From Micromonospora sp. WMMD1120 (GTDB lineage Bacteria; Actinomycetota; Actinomycetes; Mycobacteriales; Micromonosporaceae), in the NCBI RefSeq assembly GCF_029626235.1, contig NZ_JARUBO010000005.1, positions 6,110,001 through 6,174,000 of the forward strand: a stretch of DNA of 64,000 nt, written 5' to 3'. Shown here piece after piece: positions 8,802 through 17,838 of this stretch. Numbering within the stretch: position 1 is the stretch's first letter; each line of letters begins with the position of its first letter. The position numbers and the translations under genes were made by a program. The notes under the pieces are model-generated. The model ran no database searches, had not been told where the DNA came from, and saw only the letters and a program-made list of their open reading frames with translations.

Positions 8802-10094
8802 TCAGGGGCGTGCGTCGTCCAGCGCCCGCGCCCCTGACCCGCCGTCGGCCGCCGTCGCGGCGTGGTCCTCGGCCGCCGTCGCGGCGCGGCGGCGGCGACG
8901 GAGCACGAACCCGGCCAGCGTCAGCACCACCACCGCCTCGGCGACCAGCACGGTGACCGCCCAGCCGGACCCGATCCAGCCGGTCAGCGACGTGTACCAA
9001 AACCGGACCACGAGGGTCAGCCAGGTCACCGCGAAGACCGCCGACGCGAGGCCGTACCCGATGTAGATCAGTCGTTCCCGACGGCGGTAGCCGGCGGTCG
9101 CGCCCCGACCGCCGCGCAGCAGCCGACCCCAGAACCGGTACGTGTCGGCCCGCAGGTCGGCGAGGTTGAGGGCGTGAGAGAGCATGTGGTAGCCGTCCAA
9201 CCGCAGGAACGGCACCAGGTTGAGCGCGGCGGTCGCGGTGCCGAACAGCAGCATCGTCCCGGACAGGTCGTACAGCGCGCCCGGCCCGCCCCAGACCCGG
9301 AGCGCGGCGAACGGCACCAGCGCCAGCATGCTGACGAAGACGCCGGCGAACGCGGTGGCGACCCGCCGCCGGGGACTGAACAGCACGATGTCGTCGACCT
9401 TGCAGTACGGCGCGATCAGCGGAAACCGCCACATCACACCGATCTCGCTGACCCGGCCCCCGAAGTGCCGACAGGTCAGCCCGTGCGCGCACTCGTGCAG
9501 GAAGACGATCAGCCAGGTGATCACCACCGCGGCCAGGATCGCCGCGAGCGGGCGGTGCCCGCCGCCGACGCCGGCCACCAGATCCGGCAGGGTCGCCACC
9601 ACGTACCCGGTCACGGCGAGCACGGCCAGCAGGGCCGGCGCCAGGAACCACCAGCTGAACAGCGGACCGAGCCACGGCAGCACCCGGGTGAAGAGCGCGG
9701 TCGGGTCGAAGAGGGGCCACCGGGCCGACAGCGGCCCACGCCGGGCCTTCGCCGCGCCCTCGGCGGCGGTCGCGGTCAACCGGGCGATCGTCTCCGGGTC
9801 GGTGGCGCCGTCGAGCAGTTGCCGCCGGTGCAGCATGCCGAAGAGCTGCTGCCAGTTCTCCGGCCCGAGCCGCCGCTGGTAGGTGACGGCGTACTCGGCG
9901 GCGATGTCGTCGACGGTGCGGGTGCCGTCCATCCGGGAGAGCAGGAAGTGCTCCCGTGGGCCGACCCGGTAGAACCAGCCGGTCTCGGCGTCCCGCACGT
10001 GGTGCACGAGCTTCTCGCCCCGCCACTGCCCCGGGCCGAGCGCCACCCCGTCACGCAGGCGGGGGCGGGTCCAGGTCGCGTCGACCGTGGTCAT
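8802..10094 (-). CDS. M50-type membrane metalloprotease of the RiPP cluster
   Basis: A 430-residue multi-pass membrane protein. Residues ~40-100 look like a PqqD/RRE-type winged helix ('FLLSRMDGTRTVDDIAAEY...LFGMLHRRQLLDG'), the module that binds RiPP leader peptides. Membrane helices follow, with the zinc motif HECAH (200-204) and the downstream LDGYH (299-303) that supplies the third ligand in site-2 proteases. This architecture matches the 'putative peptide zinc metalloprotease' family. It is the last gene of the cluster and overlaps the preceding stop codon (ATGA). Leader removal coupled to export is the likely task; immunity or lipid-side processing is an alternative. Confidence 0.8.
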   Translation of the reverse strand: MTTVDATWTRPRLRDGVALGPGQWRGEKLVHHVRDAETGWFYRVGPREHFLLSRMDGTRTVDDIAAEYAVTYQRRLGPENWQQLFGMLHRRQLLDGATDPETIARLTATAAEGAAKARRGPLSARWPLFDPTALFTRVLPWLGPLFSWWFLAPALLAVLAVTGYVVATLPDLVAGVGGGHRPLAAILAAVVITWLIVFLHECAHGLTCRHFGGRVSEIGVMWRFPLIAPYCKVDDIVLFSPRRRVATAFAGVFVSMLALVPFAALRVWGGPGALYDLSGTMLLFGTATAALNLVPFLRLDGYHMLSHALNLADLRADTYRFWGRLLRGGRGATAGYRRRERLIYIGYGLASAVFAVTWLTLVVRFWYTSLTGWIGSGWAVTVLVAEAVVVLTLAGFVLRRRRRAATAAEDHAATAADGGSGARALDDARP

Positions 10095-11137
10095 CGCGTA
10101 CCGGCCGGTGTCGCGTCGAGCAGCGCGGCCCGCAGCAGGTACGACAGGTAGATCTCGTCCAGGATGCTCACCCCGAGCCGGTTGTTGGTCATGTGCACGT
10201 ACGAGCTGAGCAGGATGGGCAGCGCGGCGTCGAGGTCCACGACCGGCGTCGGCTCGGCGTCGCCGCGTTGGAAGACCAGCTCACCGGAGCGGGCGAGGGC
10301 CACCGCCCGCTCGCGCAGCGCGGCGCAGTGCGTCAACCAGCGTCCCTCGACACCGCTGAGCCGGGCGGTCGAGCGGTCGCGGGCCGCGACGCGGATGTCG
10401 GCGAGCCGGCCGCGCAGCGCCGCGTCCATCCTGCGGTAGCTGGTGTCGAAGCTCGCGTGGTAGTCGTCGCTGGGCTCGGAGTAGGAGACCTCCCAGAACC
10501 TGCGGTACTCGTCGAGGAACCCGGCGATCCGCTCGTCGTCGTTTAGGAAAACGGCGCACATCATCATGGTGAGCTGGGCGGAGAGCCCGAGCAGCACCGG
10601 CCGCACGTGCACGTTCGTGGTGGCCAGCAGGTCCAGCACAACGTCGCTGGAGTGCTCGAAGTGCCACTCGGCGAGGTCGATCCCGGCCGGGCCGCCGTAG
10701 CGGCCGTACTCCCGCTCGTACGGGATGTGGTGGAAGCTGTTGTTCGCGCGCAGCGGCATGCTGCCGTCCGGGCCGTACTCCTCGTCCCACCGCCGCTGGC
10801 CGTACTCGGCGAGGTACATCTGCTTGTACAGGTCGCCGAGGCCGGCGCTGTCCACCTCGTAGAGGGCCGGTCGGCGGGCCAGGAACCCCGCGACGGCCGC
10901 GTCCACCCGGGCCCGGACCACCGCCGGGTCGACGCCGGGGGCGGGCAGCACCCGCAGGCGTACGTGTGGGCCCTCCATCCAGTACTTGATGAAGAAGTAC
11001 CCGCTGATCAGGCCCTCGGCGCGCAGCTCGTCGACGAGGGGCCGGACGCCCTCGACGAGCATCGGGTTGGCGTTGCTGGCGTAGAAGACGTGCACGCTGA
11101 GCCAGCCGTGGTCGACCGGCGAGGGGTGGTCAGTCAT
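10091..11137 (-). CDS. Thiopeptide-type biosynthesis protein (SpaB C-terminal domain)
   Basis: A 348-residue protein of the SpaB_C / 'thiopeptide-type bacteriocin biosynthesis' family ('WLSVHVFYA...LVDELRAEGLISGYFFIKYWMEGPHVRLR'). Family members are either the glutamate-elimination half of a split class I lanthipeptide dehydratase or the [4+2] pyridine synthase of thiopeptides. It is the only stand-alone SpaB_C protein here and directly follows a LanB lacking that domain, so the eliminase role is more likely. ATG at 11137 has GGAG six bases upstream. The gene overlaps both neighbours (8 bp upstream, 4 bp downstream). Confidence 0.85.
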   Translation of the reverse strand: MTDHPSPVDHGWLSVHVFYASNANPMLVEGVRPLVDELRAEGLISGYFFIKYWMEGPHVRLRVLPAPGVDPAVVRARVDAAVAGFLARRPALYEVDSAGLGDLYKQMYLAEYGQRRWDEEYGPDGSMPLRANNSFHHIPYEREYGRYGGPAGIDLAEWHFEHSSDVVLDLLATTNVHVRPVLLGLSAQLTMMMCAVFLNDDERIAGFLDEYRRFWEVSYSEPSDDYHASFDTSYRRMDAALRGRLADIRVAARDRSTARLSGVEGRWLTHCAALRERAVALARSGELVFQRGDAEPTPVVDLDAALPILLSSYVHMTNNRLGVSILDEIYLSYLLRAALLDATPAGTR

Positions 11138-13883
11138 CGTTCGCTCCGTCTCGGACACCGTTGAGTTCGACTGTCAGCTCGGTGACGTACGTGCCGGCGG
11201 CGCCGCGTGCCACCTGCTCGTCGCGGCCCGGCAGCATCTCGGTGAGCACGAGTCGACTGCCCGCGCCGCGCGCCATGGTGTCGAGCAGGTGCAGCGAGAA
11301 GTGACTGTCGAAGTCCACGTAGAGCGGCTTGTGGTCCGGCCGGCTCCCGGCGGCGGCGTCCCCGCCCTCCGGGGCGAGCCGGGCGCCCTCCGGGGTGGCG
11401 AAGACGCGTCGCGGCAGCCCGTTGTCGCGCCGCCACCGCTGCCAGGTGAGGAACCACTGCGCGTCACTCTGCCCGGGAGGGCGGGTCGGCAGGTGGTCGG
11501 GGTGCAGCTTCCACATCCGCCGTTGCAGCACCAGGTCGCGGTGCACGATGCGGGGATAGCCGGCGATCCCCCGGCCGGGCAGCGGCACCGTCGTGCCGGC
11601 CCACAGGTCGGGTTGGGCCATGCCGAGGTAGGCGAAGGTGAGCAGCACCTGCTGCACCTCGGGCAGGGCCATCGGCAGCAGGAACCCCAGATAGACCGGG
11701 ATGACCTCGGCGTCGAGCCGCCGCGAGCGCAGCAGCAGCCGGTCACCGACGCTGTCGTGCTCGACGCTGAGGTCGTCCATGTCGATCTGCTCCGCCGCCG
11801 GCCGGTGGCTGATCTCCCCCGGGCACACCAGCTCGTACGGGGTGACGGCGGGGTGCAGGTTGAGGTTCGTGGCGTCGTAGCCGCCCTTGAGCTCGGCCAG
11901 CACCGCGCCGGGCGGCTGGAGGCGCTCCAGTTCGGCGCGCAGCGTCCCGGCGAGGTCCTGTTCGGCGAAGAGGTGCGCGAAGCGGGAGAAGAGCAGGGTC
12001 ATGCCGGAGTAGACCCGGTTGACCACCACCCGGTGCCGGTCGCCCTGGTCGGCGAGTTGGAGGAAGAACGACCGGGGGTCGAGCGTGCCGAGCGTGTCGG
12101 GCACCAGGGCGGCGACGTCGGTCATGAAGGAGTCGTCGAGCACCAGTTCGTCGGCGTCGGCGGGCAGCCTGTCGTACGCCTCGTTCATCCGCCGGGCCAC
12201 CTCCAGCCGGGCGTCGTCGAGGGCGGTGATCTCGTCCTGCCGGAACCAGTTCTCCTGCCGGACGTAGCGGTTGTCCTCGTCGAACGGGCGGCGGCGCAGC
12301 ATCCGGCCGCTGTAGTGCTCGAAGAAGTCCTGCTGGAACTCGTGGGCGAAGGTGAGCAGGTCGTCGCAGCGTCCACCGTCGCCGTAGCGGGCCCGGAAGA
12401 AGCCCTTGGTGGCCAGCCGGCGCGGCAGGTTGATGTCGAACACCGGCATGATCTGGGCGAGCGCCCGCAGGCCGGGCAGGATCTCCCGCTGCCACCGGGC
12501 CCGGTCGGCGGTGACCGGGGTCGCGGCCTGCCGGGTGGCGTCCTCGTAGAGCAGGGTGCGCGGAGCCGGGACGTCCGGGCGGCCGAGGTCGGCGTGGGCG
12601 GCGACGAGTTCGGCACGGATGCCGGCCAGGGCCTGGCGGCGGCCCGGGACGTCCCGTCCCGGGTAACCGGTGGCCAGCCGGTTGGCCCGGCCCACCCGCT
12701 CGGCGAGCCGGTCGGACCAGTCCCGCCCGATCCCGCGCAGCGCGGCCCGGTAGCCCTCGACCGGGTCGTCGGCGTGGATGTCCAGTTGCAGGTTCGGCAC
12801 CACCAGCAGGCCGACGCGCAGCAGGTGGTGCAGGTACTGGGCGATGTCGTCGGCCGGCCGCTCGTCGGCGCTCAGCTCGGTGACCAGGTCGGCCAGCCGG
12901 CGTACCCGACCGCCGTCGAGCGCGGCCAGGATGTCGTGCAGCACCCGGCCGGTGGGCAGCACGAACAGCGACTCGTGGATCGACTCCAGGGTGATGGCGG
13001 CCTCGCCGTCCTCCGAGCTGGTCCGGCGGCGGCGCAGGTAGCGCAGCCGGCCGTGGGCGATGCGCCAGCCGGTGGTCAGCGTCACCGGCAGGTCGGCGCG
13101 CAGCGTCTCGTCGGCGAGGACGATCGCCGACAGCCGGCCCAGCGCGGCGAGGTTGAGCCGGGCGCTGCCGCGCGTCGCCCCGGCGGCGCTGTCGCCGACC
13201 GACAGCAGCTCGCCGGGGCCGGTGTCGAAGGTGCCGACGGTGACGGTGGTGAGCCGACTGAACGGGCTGGTCTTGGTGGCGGTGCGGTAGGCGTACTCCA
13301 GCAGGGACCGCTCGATGCGGCGGGCCCGCTTGCCCAGCGGCCCGGTGCCGGTGACGTAGCCGGCGAGGTAGGAGTCCAGCGACGGCGAGGCGAGCAGGAT
13401 GCCGCCGCGCAGGTCGGGGTCGTCGGCGAGGGCCCGGAGCACGGCCCGCCGGCTCTCCAGCTCGCCGTCGAACACCGCCGGCCCGGCGGCCAGCTCCGCC
13501 CGGTACGCGGCGAGGGTCTCCAGCCAACCGGTCAGCTCCCGGTGGGTGTCAGTGCCCAGCGCGGCGACCGGCCAGGCGGCCGGTTCGGACGGGCGGGGGG
13601 CCCGGAGGTTGAAGACGTCCCGGCGCAGCCGGATGAGCCGCTGGCGCAGCGCGTCGTCGGTGAGGTTGCGGCCCACCGCTGCCTGCAACGCGTCGGCCAG
13701 GTCCCGCCCGGTGCCGCGCAGGCGGTCCTCCAGGTCCAGCACCCGGCGGGCCCAGGCGGCGCTGTCGTCGAAGGCGAGCCGGTCGGCGGCCTCGATCGGC
13801 AGCCCGGCGGTACGCAGCATGAACACCCCGGGCATCCGCCAGGAGATCGGGGTCGCCGGTCGGGCGGGCAGGGACACCGTCAC
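11130..13883 (-). CDS. LanB-type lantibiotic dehydratase, glutamylation half
   Basis: A 917-residue Lant_dehydr_N protein ('GVFMLRTAGLPIEAADRLAF', later 'LLEYAYRTATKTSPFSRLTTV', which is diagnostic for LanB). Family members use glutamyl-tRNA to activate Ser/Thr of a precursor peptide before dehydration. The length fits the split TbtB/GodF type rather than full-length NisB, which is near 1000 residues and includes the eliminase domain. The start is the GTG at 13883, six bases after a strong AAGGAG; upstream in-frame codons lie inside the SagB gene. It acts with the SpaB_C protein to make dehydroalanines in the Ser-rich cores. Confidence 0.9.
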   Translation of the reverse strand: MTVSLPARPATPISWRMPGVFMLRTAGLPIEAADRLAFDDSAAWARRVLDLEDRLRGTGRDLADALQAAVGRNLTDDALRQRLIRLRRDVFNLRAPRPSEPAAWPVAALGTDTHRELTGWLETLAAYRAELAAGPAVFDGELESRRAVLRALADDPDLRGGILLASPSLDSYLAGYVTGTGPLGKRARRIERSLLEYAYRTATKTSPFSRLTTVTVGTFDTGPGELLSVGDSAAGATRGSARLNLAALGRLSAIVLADETLRADLPVTLTTGWRIAHGRLRYLRRRRTSSEDGEAAITLESIHESLFVLPTGRVLHDILAALDGGRVRRLADLVTELSADERPADDIAQYLHHLLRVGLLVVPNLQLDIHADDPVEGYRAALRGIGRDWSDRLAERVGRANRLATGYPGRDVPGRRQALAGIRAELVAAHADLGRPDVPAPRTLLYEDATRQAATPVTADRARWQREILPGLRALAQIMPVFDINLPRRLATKGFFRARYGDGGRCDDLLTFAHEFQQDFFEHYSGRMLRRRPFDEDNRYVRQENWFRQDEITALDDARLEVARRMNEAYDRLPADADELVLDDSFMTDVAALVPDTLGTLDPRSFFLQLADQGDRHRVVVNRVYSGMTLLFSRFAHLFAEQDLAGTLRAELERLQPPGAVLAELKGGYDATNLNLHPAVTPYELVCPGEISHRPAAEQIDMDDLSVEHDSVGDRLLLRSRRLDAEVIPVYLGFLLPMALPEVQQVLLTFAYLGMAQPDLWAGTTVPLPGRGIAGYPRIVHRDLVLQRRMWKLHPDHLPTRPPGQSDAQWFLTWQRWRRDNGLPRRVFATPEGARLAPEGGDAAAGSRPDHKPLYVDFDSHFSLHLLDTMARGAGSRLVLTEMLPGRDEQVARGAAGTYVTELTVELNGVRDGANDD

Positions 13884-13912
13884 GGGTCTCTCCTTCGTCT
13901 TCGTCGGGGCGG

Positions 13913-15589
13913 TCACAGCCGGTACGTCACGTCGGCGCCGGCCCGCGGGTGCCGGCCGAGCAGGAGGAAGAGCACCGTCCGCTCGTCGGTGCCGTCCAGG
14001 CCGAGGGCGGTGTTCATGGCGACGTTGTCGAAGCCGAGGACCGCTCCGCAGCCGAGGTCCTGCGCGGCGGCCGCGCAGTAGGCCCGCTGCGCGACGGTGC
14101 CGACCTCGGCGTTGAGGATCCGGTAGCCGCGCGGCCCGAACACGTCGAGGACCGCGTCGGGGCGTCCGGAGATGGCCAGCACCGCGCCGACCTGACCCAT
14201 CGTGTAGTTGGTCAGGAAGTACTGCTGTTGCAGGAACGCGGCCATCCCGCCGTCCGGCTCCGGACCGGCCGGCAGCACCGCGTGCCGCCGCTCGCAGTAC
14301 GCGTAGCCGCCCGCCGGCAGCCCGTCCACGTGGTTGGCGAAGACCCACAGCCGGGTCAGCTCGGGCCCCCCGCCGGGCCGTTTCACGTCCGCCGGGTAGC
14401 GACGGCCGGCCGCGGCGACGGCGAGGGTCGTGCCGAGGTCGGCGACGGTCAGCTCGGGCGGGCGACGGAAGCGGCCGAAGCTGCTGGACCGCGCGGCGAA
14501 CACCGTCGACAGGGGACGCGCGAGCCGGTCGAGCCGCACGGCGGGCAGGGCGACCGGTTCCCCGGGCAGGTCGCGGGGCGCGGCGTCGCCGACGGTGTCC
14601 GGGGCGGGCGCGGTGCGGGCCGCCGCCGCCCGGTGCACGGCGGTGACCGCCGGGAACTCCCGGACCCGCCGGGACCGCTCGAAGGCGGGATGCCGGGCCC
14701 GCACGTCGGCGGGCACCGCCGCCGGGCGGGCCGCGCCAGCACCGAAGTCCACGGGTACGACAGCGAAGACGCTCTCCGCGTCGCCGTCGAGGTCGAGCAG
14801 CCGGTCCAGCGGGGCCGGGTCGAAGCAGAGCAACCGCCGCAGGGGTACGCCGAGCGCCGGCGCCAGCAGGTCCCAGGAGCCGAGCAGCGCGCCGAGATCC
14901 TGGGTGACGACGTGATAGCAGAAGCTGTTGTACTTGAACGAGTTCTTCCAGAACCGGATGCTGGCCAGCAGGTAGCTGCCGCCGGTTTCGGGGCCGGCGG
15001 TGTCGCTGCCGCCCGTGTCGCTGCCGCCCGTGGCGCTGCCGGCGGTGTCGCTGCCGCCCGTGGCGCTGCCGGCGGTGTCGAGGGCGGCGCGGACGCCGCC
15101 GGTGACGTCACCGACGAGCAGCCGTTCCAGCACGTGCGCGCCGGTGTGGTAGTGGTAGACGCCCGGCAGCATCGGCGCGTCGGCCCCCGCCACCAGGTAC
15201 AGCTCCACCGGGTACATCCCGCCACCGGACGCCGTGCCCCGGCCCCACACCGCGTGCTCGAAGTGCGCCCGCTTGGCGACGTCCTGGTTCCAGTTGACCG
15301 CCAGCCGCCGATCCAGCACCCCGTACGACAGGCGCAGCAGCGCGGCCAGCCGGGCCAGCGACCAGCCGGTCTCCGGCGGCAGCCGCACGCCGGTGTGCAG
15401 GTCGGCCAGGGTCGGCAGCTCGGGCAGCGCCACCGGCAGCGGCAGCCGGTGCGCGTCGGGGTAGCTCTTGTGCCGGGACGGCTGGTCGGCCCAGTCCACC
15501 TCGTAGTTGAGCGGTTCCATGGGGGTCCGGGCCCGGCGGAACACCGCCTCGGTGTACTCCCGGACGACCTCGATGGCCTCCTGCTGCAT
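13913..15589 (-). CDS. SagB-type azoline dehydrogenase (double nitroreductase fold)
   Basis: A 558-residue FMN-dependent oxidoreductase of the SagB/McbC type, which oxidises azolines to thiazoles and oxazoles. Two related halves are visible: residues ~50-170 ('LSYGVLDRRLAVNW...GGMYPVELYLVAG...GVYHYHTGAHVLERL') and ~365-555, where 'QQYFLTNYTMGQVGAVLAISG' and 'AEVGTVAQRAYCAAAAQDLGCGAVLGFDN' are typical. Between them sits a low-complexity Thr/Ala/Gly/Ser linker made of short in-frame repeats. The ATG follows GGAG that overlaps the YcaO stop codon (TAGGAG), indicating coupled translation. Confidence 0.9.
   Translation of the reverse strand: MQQEAIEVVREYTEAVFRRARTPMEPLNYEVDWADQPSRHKSYPDAHRLPLPVALPELPTLADLHTGVRLPPETGWSLARLAALLRLSYGVLDRRLAVNWNQDVAKRAHFEHAVWGRGTASGGGMYPVELYLVAGADAPMLPGVYHYHTGAHVLERLLVGDVTGGVRAALDTAGSATGGSDTAGSATGGSDTGGSDTAGPETGGSYLLASIRFWKNSFKYNSFCYHVVTQDLGALLGSWDLLAPALGVPLRRLLCFDPAPLDRLLDLDGDAESVFAVVPVDFGAGAARPAAVPADVRARHPAFERSRRVREFPAVTAVHRAAAARTAPAPDTVGDAAPRDLPGEPVALPAVRLDRLARPLSTVFAARSSSFGRFRRPPELTVADLGTTLAVAAAGRRYPADVKRPGGGPELTRLWVFANHVDGLPAGGYAYCERRHAVLPAGPEPDGGMAAFLQQQYFLTNYTMGQVGAVLAISGRPDAVLDVFGPRGYRILNAEVGTVAQRAYCAAAAQDLGCGAVLGFDNVAMNTALGLDGTDERTVLFLLLGRHPRAGADVTYRL
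14985..15081. repeat. In-frame minisatellite inside the SagB gene
   Basis: A 30-bp unit is repeated, with a shortened variant in front of it. It encodes Asp-Thr-Ala-Gly-Ser-Ala-Thr-Gly-Gly-Ser blocks in the linker between the two nitroreductase-like halves. The repeats keep frame and probably vary in number between strains. Confidence 0.8.
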
Positions 15590-15600
15590 GACGCCGACTC

Positions 15601-17556
15601 CTACGGGAAGGGATGGGGGTGGGTGTTGCGGCCGGTGGCGCCGAGCCCGTCCGGGCCGTGCCGGCCACGGGCCACGAACCGGTCCAGGCGTTCGCTCCAG
15701 AGCACCCGTTGCCGCTGCCAGCCGAAGTCGATCGGGACCAGGGCCGGCGCCACGACCGCCATCGTGTGCACCCCGACGACCTGCTGCTCGGGGCAGGTCT
15801 GGTCGACCGCCACCACGTCGCCGCCGAGGTCGGCGATCAGATTCGCGAGGTACGTCATGTCGGCGCGCAGGTCGTCGTTCTCGGGCCGGACGGCGAGCCA
15901 GTCGCCGTACAGCTCGGACATGGACCGCAGCGGCGGGTCGTCGAACAGGAAGGCCGCGTGCCGCGCCATCTCCGGCAGCCCGTAGAGCAGCGCGTGGTGG
16001 CTCAGCTCGGTGACCCGGGTGTAGTCGCGGATCATCTCGCGCAGCTCGGGTTCACTGGCGGCCACCCGCTCGTCGAAACCGGGCACGTACGAGGCCGTCT
16101 CGCACAGCGCCGCGCGGACCGCGTCGTCCGGGTCGAGGCTGGCCCCGGCGGCGAAGCAGAGCTGCCCGAGCCCGTCGCCGCGCTTGACAGCCACCGCCGT
16201 GACCACCGGGACGGGCAGGTCCGCGCGGGTGTCGAAGAGCCGCACGTCGTAGCCGAGCAGGTCGACGCGGTCGAGCATGAAGTGCACCCGCTCGTCGCGG
16301 CAGGTCGCGGGGTCGATCTCGGCCAGCCGTGCCTTGCCGTACCAGGCGAGCAGGAACGCGTCCCGCTCCACGAGTTCGAGCATGCCGTGCAGCAACGCCT
16401 CCTCCGGGCAACTGCCGCTGGCGCAGCCGTTGGAGCACTCCTGGACGAACTTGCGCTGGTCGGTGCGGCGATCCAGGTAGTAGACGAGCTGTTCGGGGAC
16501 GAGGCGGGGTTCCCCGTCGCGCAACGACCACCCCCACACCCAGTGCATCGGCTCGTCCGGGGCGTACTGCGCGTAGTAGTGCCCGTGCCCCTGGTAGAAC
16601 GCCGGGTGGTAGCCCAGGCCGGACGGGTCCAGCGCCGCCGGGGCGAGGTTGGCGTAGCTGTCGAACACCTCGGTCCGCCGGCTGCGTGGGAACTGGCCGG
16701 CGTAGCGTTCCAGGCCCTCCAGCAGCGCGTACGTCTCGCTGCCGCCGTAGCTGTTGGCGTGCCCGCTCCACCACATCTCGTGCAGGTCGTAGCGGCTGCG
16801 GACCCGGAAGTAACCGGTCACCGGCGCGGTCGCCGTCGCATTGTACGCGCGCAGCGCGTTGCCGCCCAACGCGCCGACCACGGGGTTGGCCAGCGCGCCG
16901 ACCGGCAGGTCGAGGGCGTCGGCCGCCCGCAGCCGGTAGGACGTCGGGTGGGGTTTCGGTCGACTGGTCAGCGCGGGCACCGCCGTCTCGGCGGTGTCCG
17001 GACCGGTGGTGGCACAGGCCGGGCACTCCGAGTCGGCCAGCGCATGCACCACAGTGGTCTCCAGGGTGTCCATCCGCAGTTGGTACAGCTCGGCGACGCC
17101 GGGGCGGGTGGCGCCGGCGCGGCAGGCCCGCCGGAACAGGTGCCACAGCGCGTCGACGGCGAACGGGGTCAGGTGCGGCAGCGGCGCCACCACCCCGACC
17201 GGCGCGGCGTGCTCCAGGGCGTGCCGCTCCTCCCGGAGCCGGATCGCCTGCCAGCGACGCTGTACGCAGAGCGGACAGGGGCCGGGCAGTCGCCCCGGTT
17301 CGCTGGCCCCGGTCCACCGGGGGCCGACCAGCGCGACCGCGCCGTGCAGCCAGATCGGCACCACGTCACCGGTGCGGTCCGCGCCGCTGTCGGCGTACGC
17401 GTCGGTGAGGCCCAGCGCGGCGATGCGGACGGTGATCCCGGCGGGCGGTGGCCCGTCCGGGCCGGCCCGCTCCTGGAGCCGTTCGTGGAACGCCTCGCCG
17501 AGCTGCTTGAGACTGCTGTCCCACCCGGTGGAAGTGGTCCGTACGTCGACGATCAT
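15601..17556 (-). CDS. YcaO cyclodehydratase fused to an E1-like/leader-binding segment
   Basis: A 651-residue protein. The N-terminal ~200 residues carry the zinc tetrathiolate pair CPLC and CPAC of the E1-like (C-protein) family. From about 230 on it is a YcaO domain ('GNALRAYNATATAPVTGYFRVRS', 'SYGGSETYALLEGLERYAGQ', 'GCASGSCPEEALLHGMLELVERDAFL'), the ATP-dependent enzyme that turns Cys/Ser/Thr into azolines. The Pro-rich C-terminus (HPHPFP) matches the PxPxP ending important in azoline-forming YcaO proteins. I chose the ATG at 17556, six bases after AGGTGA. It lies immediately downstream of precursor 1 and upstream of the SagB dehydrogenase. Confidence 0.92.
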   Translation of the reverse strand: MIVDVRTTSTGWDSSLKQLGEAFHERLQERAGPDGPPPAGITVRIAALGLTDAYADSGADRTGDVVPIWLHGAVALVGPRWTGASEPGRLPGPCPLCVQRRWQAIRLREERHALEHAAPVGVVAPLPHLTPFAVDALWHLFRRACRAGATRPGVAELYQLRMDTLETTVVHALADSECPACATTGPDTAETAVPALTSRPKPHPTSYRLRAADALDLPVGALANPVVGALGGNALRAYNATATAPVTGYFRVRSRYDLHEMWWSGHANSYGGSETYALLEGLERYAGQFPRSRRTEVFDSYANLAPAALDPSGLGYHPAFYQGHGHYYAQYAPDEPMHWVWGWSLRDGEPRLVPEQLVYYLDRRTDQRKFVQECSNGCASGSCPEEALLHGMLELVERDAFLLAWYGKARLAEIDPATCRDERVHFMLDRVDLLGYDVRLFDTRADLPVPVVTAVAVKRGDGLGQLCFAAGASLDPDDAVRAALCETASYVPGFDERVAASEPELREMIRDYTRVTELSHHALLYGLPEMARHAAFLFDDPPLRSMSELYGDWLAVRPENDDLRADMTYLANLIADLGGDVVAVDQTCPEQQVVGVHTMAVVAPALVPIDFGWQRQRVLWSERLDRFVARGRHGPDGLGATGRNTHPHPFP

Positions 17557-17648
17557 GCGGTTCACCTGTCTGCGGTCGCTGCCTGCGGAAGTCGGGACCG
17601 GGGTTCCCCGCCGACGTGGCTCGCCGGCGGGGACACACCTCGCGGCGG

Positions 17649-17834
17649 CTATCCGCCGCCGCATCCGGTGCTCGTGCTGCTGCTGCAGCAGCTGGACGTG
17701 CTGCAACTGCAGCAGCTGGAGCAGGAACAGCTGGAGCTGGACCAGTCCATGACCATCGCGTCGATCGCGTCGACGTCCTCGATCTCGAACGTCTCCGTCT
17801 CCAACGCGCGGAGTTCCTCAGTCAGATCCGGCAT
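17649..17834 (-). CDS. RiPP precursor peptide 1 (Ser/Cys-rich thiazolylpeptide type)
   Basis: A 61-residue peptide with an acidic leader of about 31 residues containing LRALETETFEIED, and a C-terminal core of about 30 residues composed only of Ser, Cys, Thr and Gly. The core begins SSSSCSCSSCCSCSTSSCC and ends in a Gly-rich tail after a last Cys (8 Cys, 15 Ser, 3 Thr, 4 Gly). Every non-Gly residue is a substrate for cyclodehydration or dehydration, matching the YcaO, SagB and LanB enzymes around it. The exact leader/core border is inferred from where the leader similarity to precursor 2 ends. GGGGAGG lies 7 bases before ATG. Confidence 0.93.
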   Translation of the reverse strand: MPDLTEELRALETETFEIEDVDAIDAMVMDWSSSSCSCSSCCSCSTSSCCSSSTSTGCGGG

Positions 17835-17838
17835 TCCT

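Noticed and set aside
13884..14348. N-terminal extension of the LanB protein to 1072 residues
   Set aside because: The extension lies inside the SagB gene on the same strand and lacks similarity; a strong ribosome site marks the GTG at 13883.
11289..15985. Very long plus-strand frames opposite the RiPP genes (for example 11289-14081)
   Set aside because: They mirror the GC codon bias of the real minus-strand genes and have no start context or similarity.
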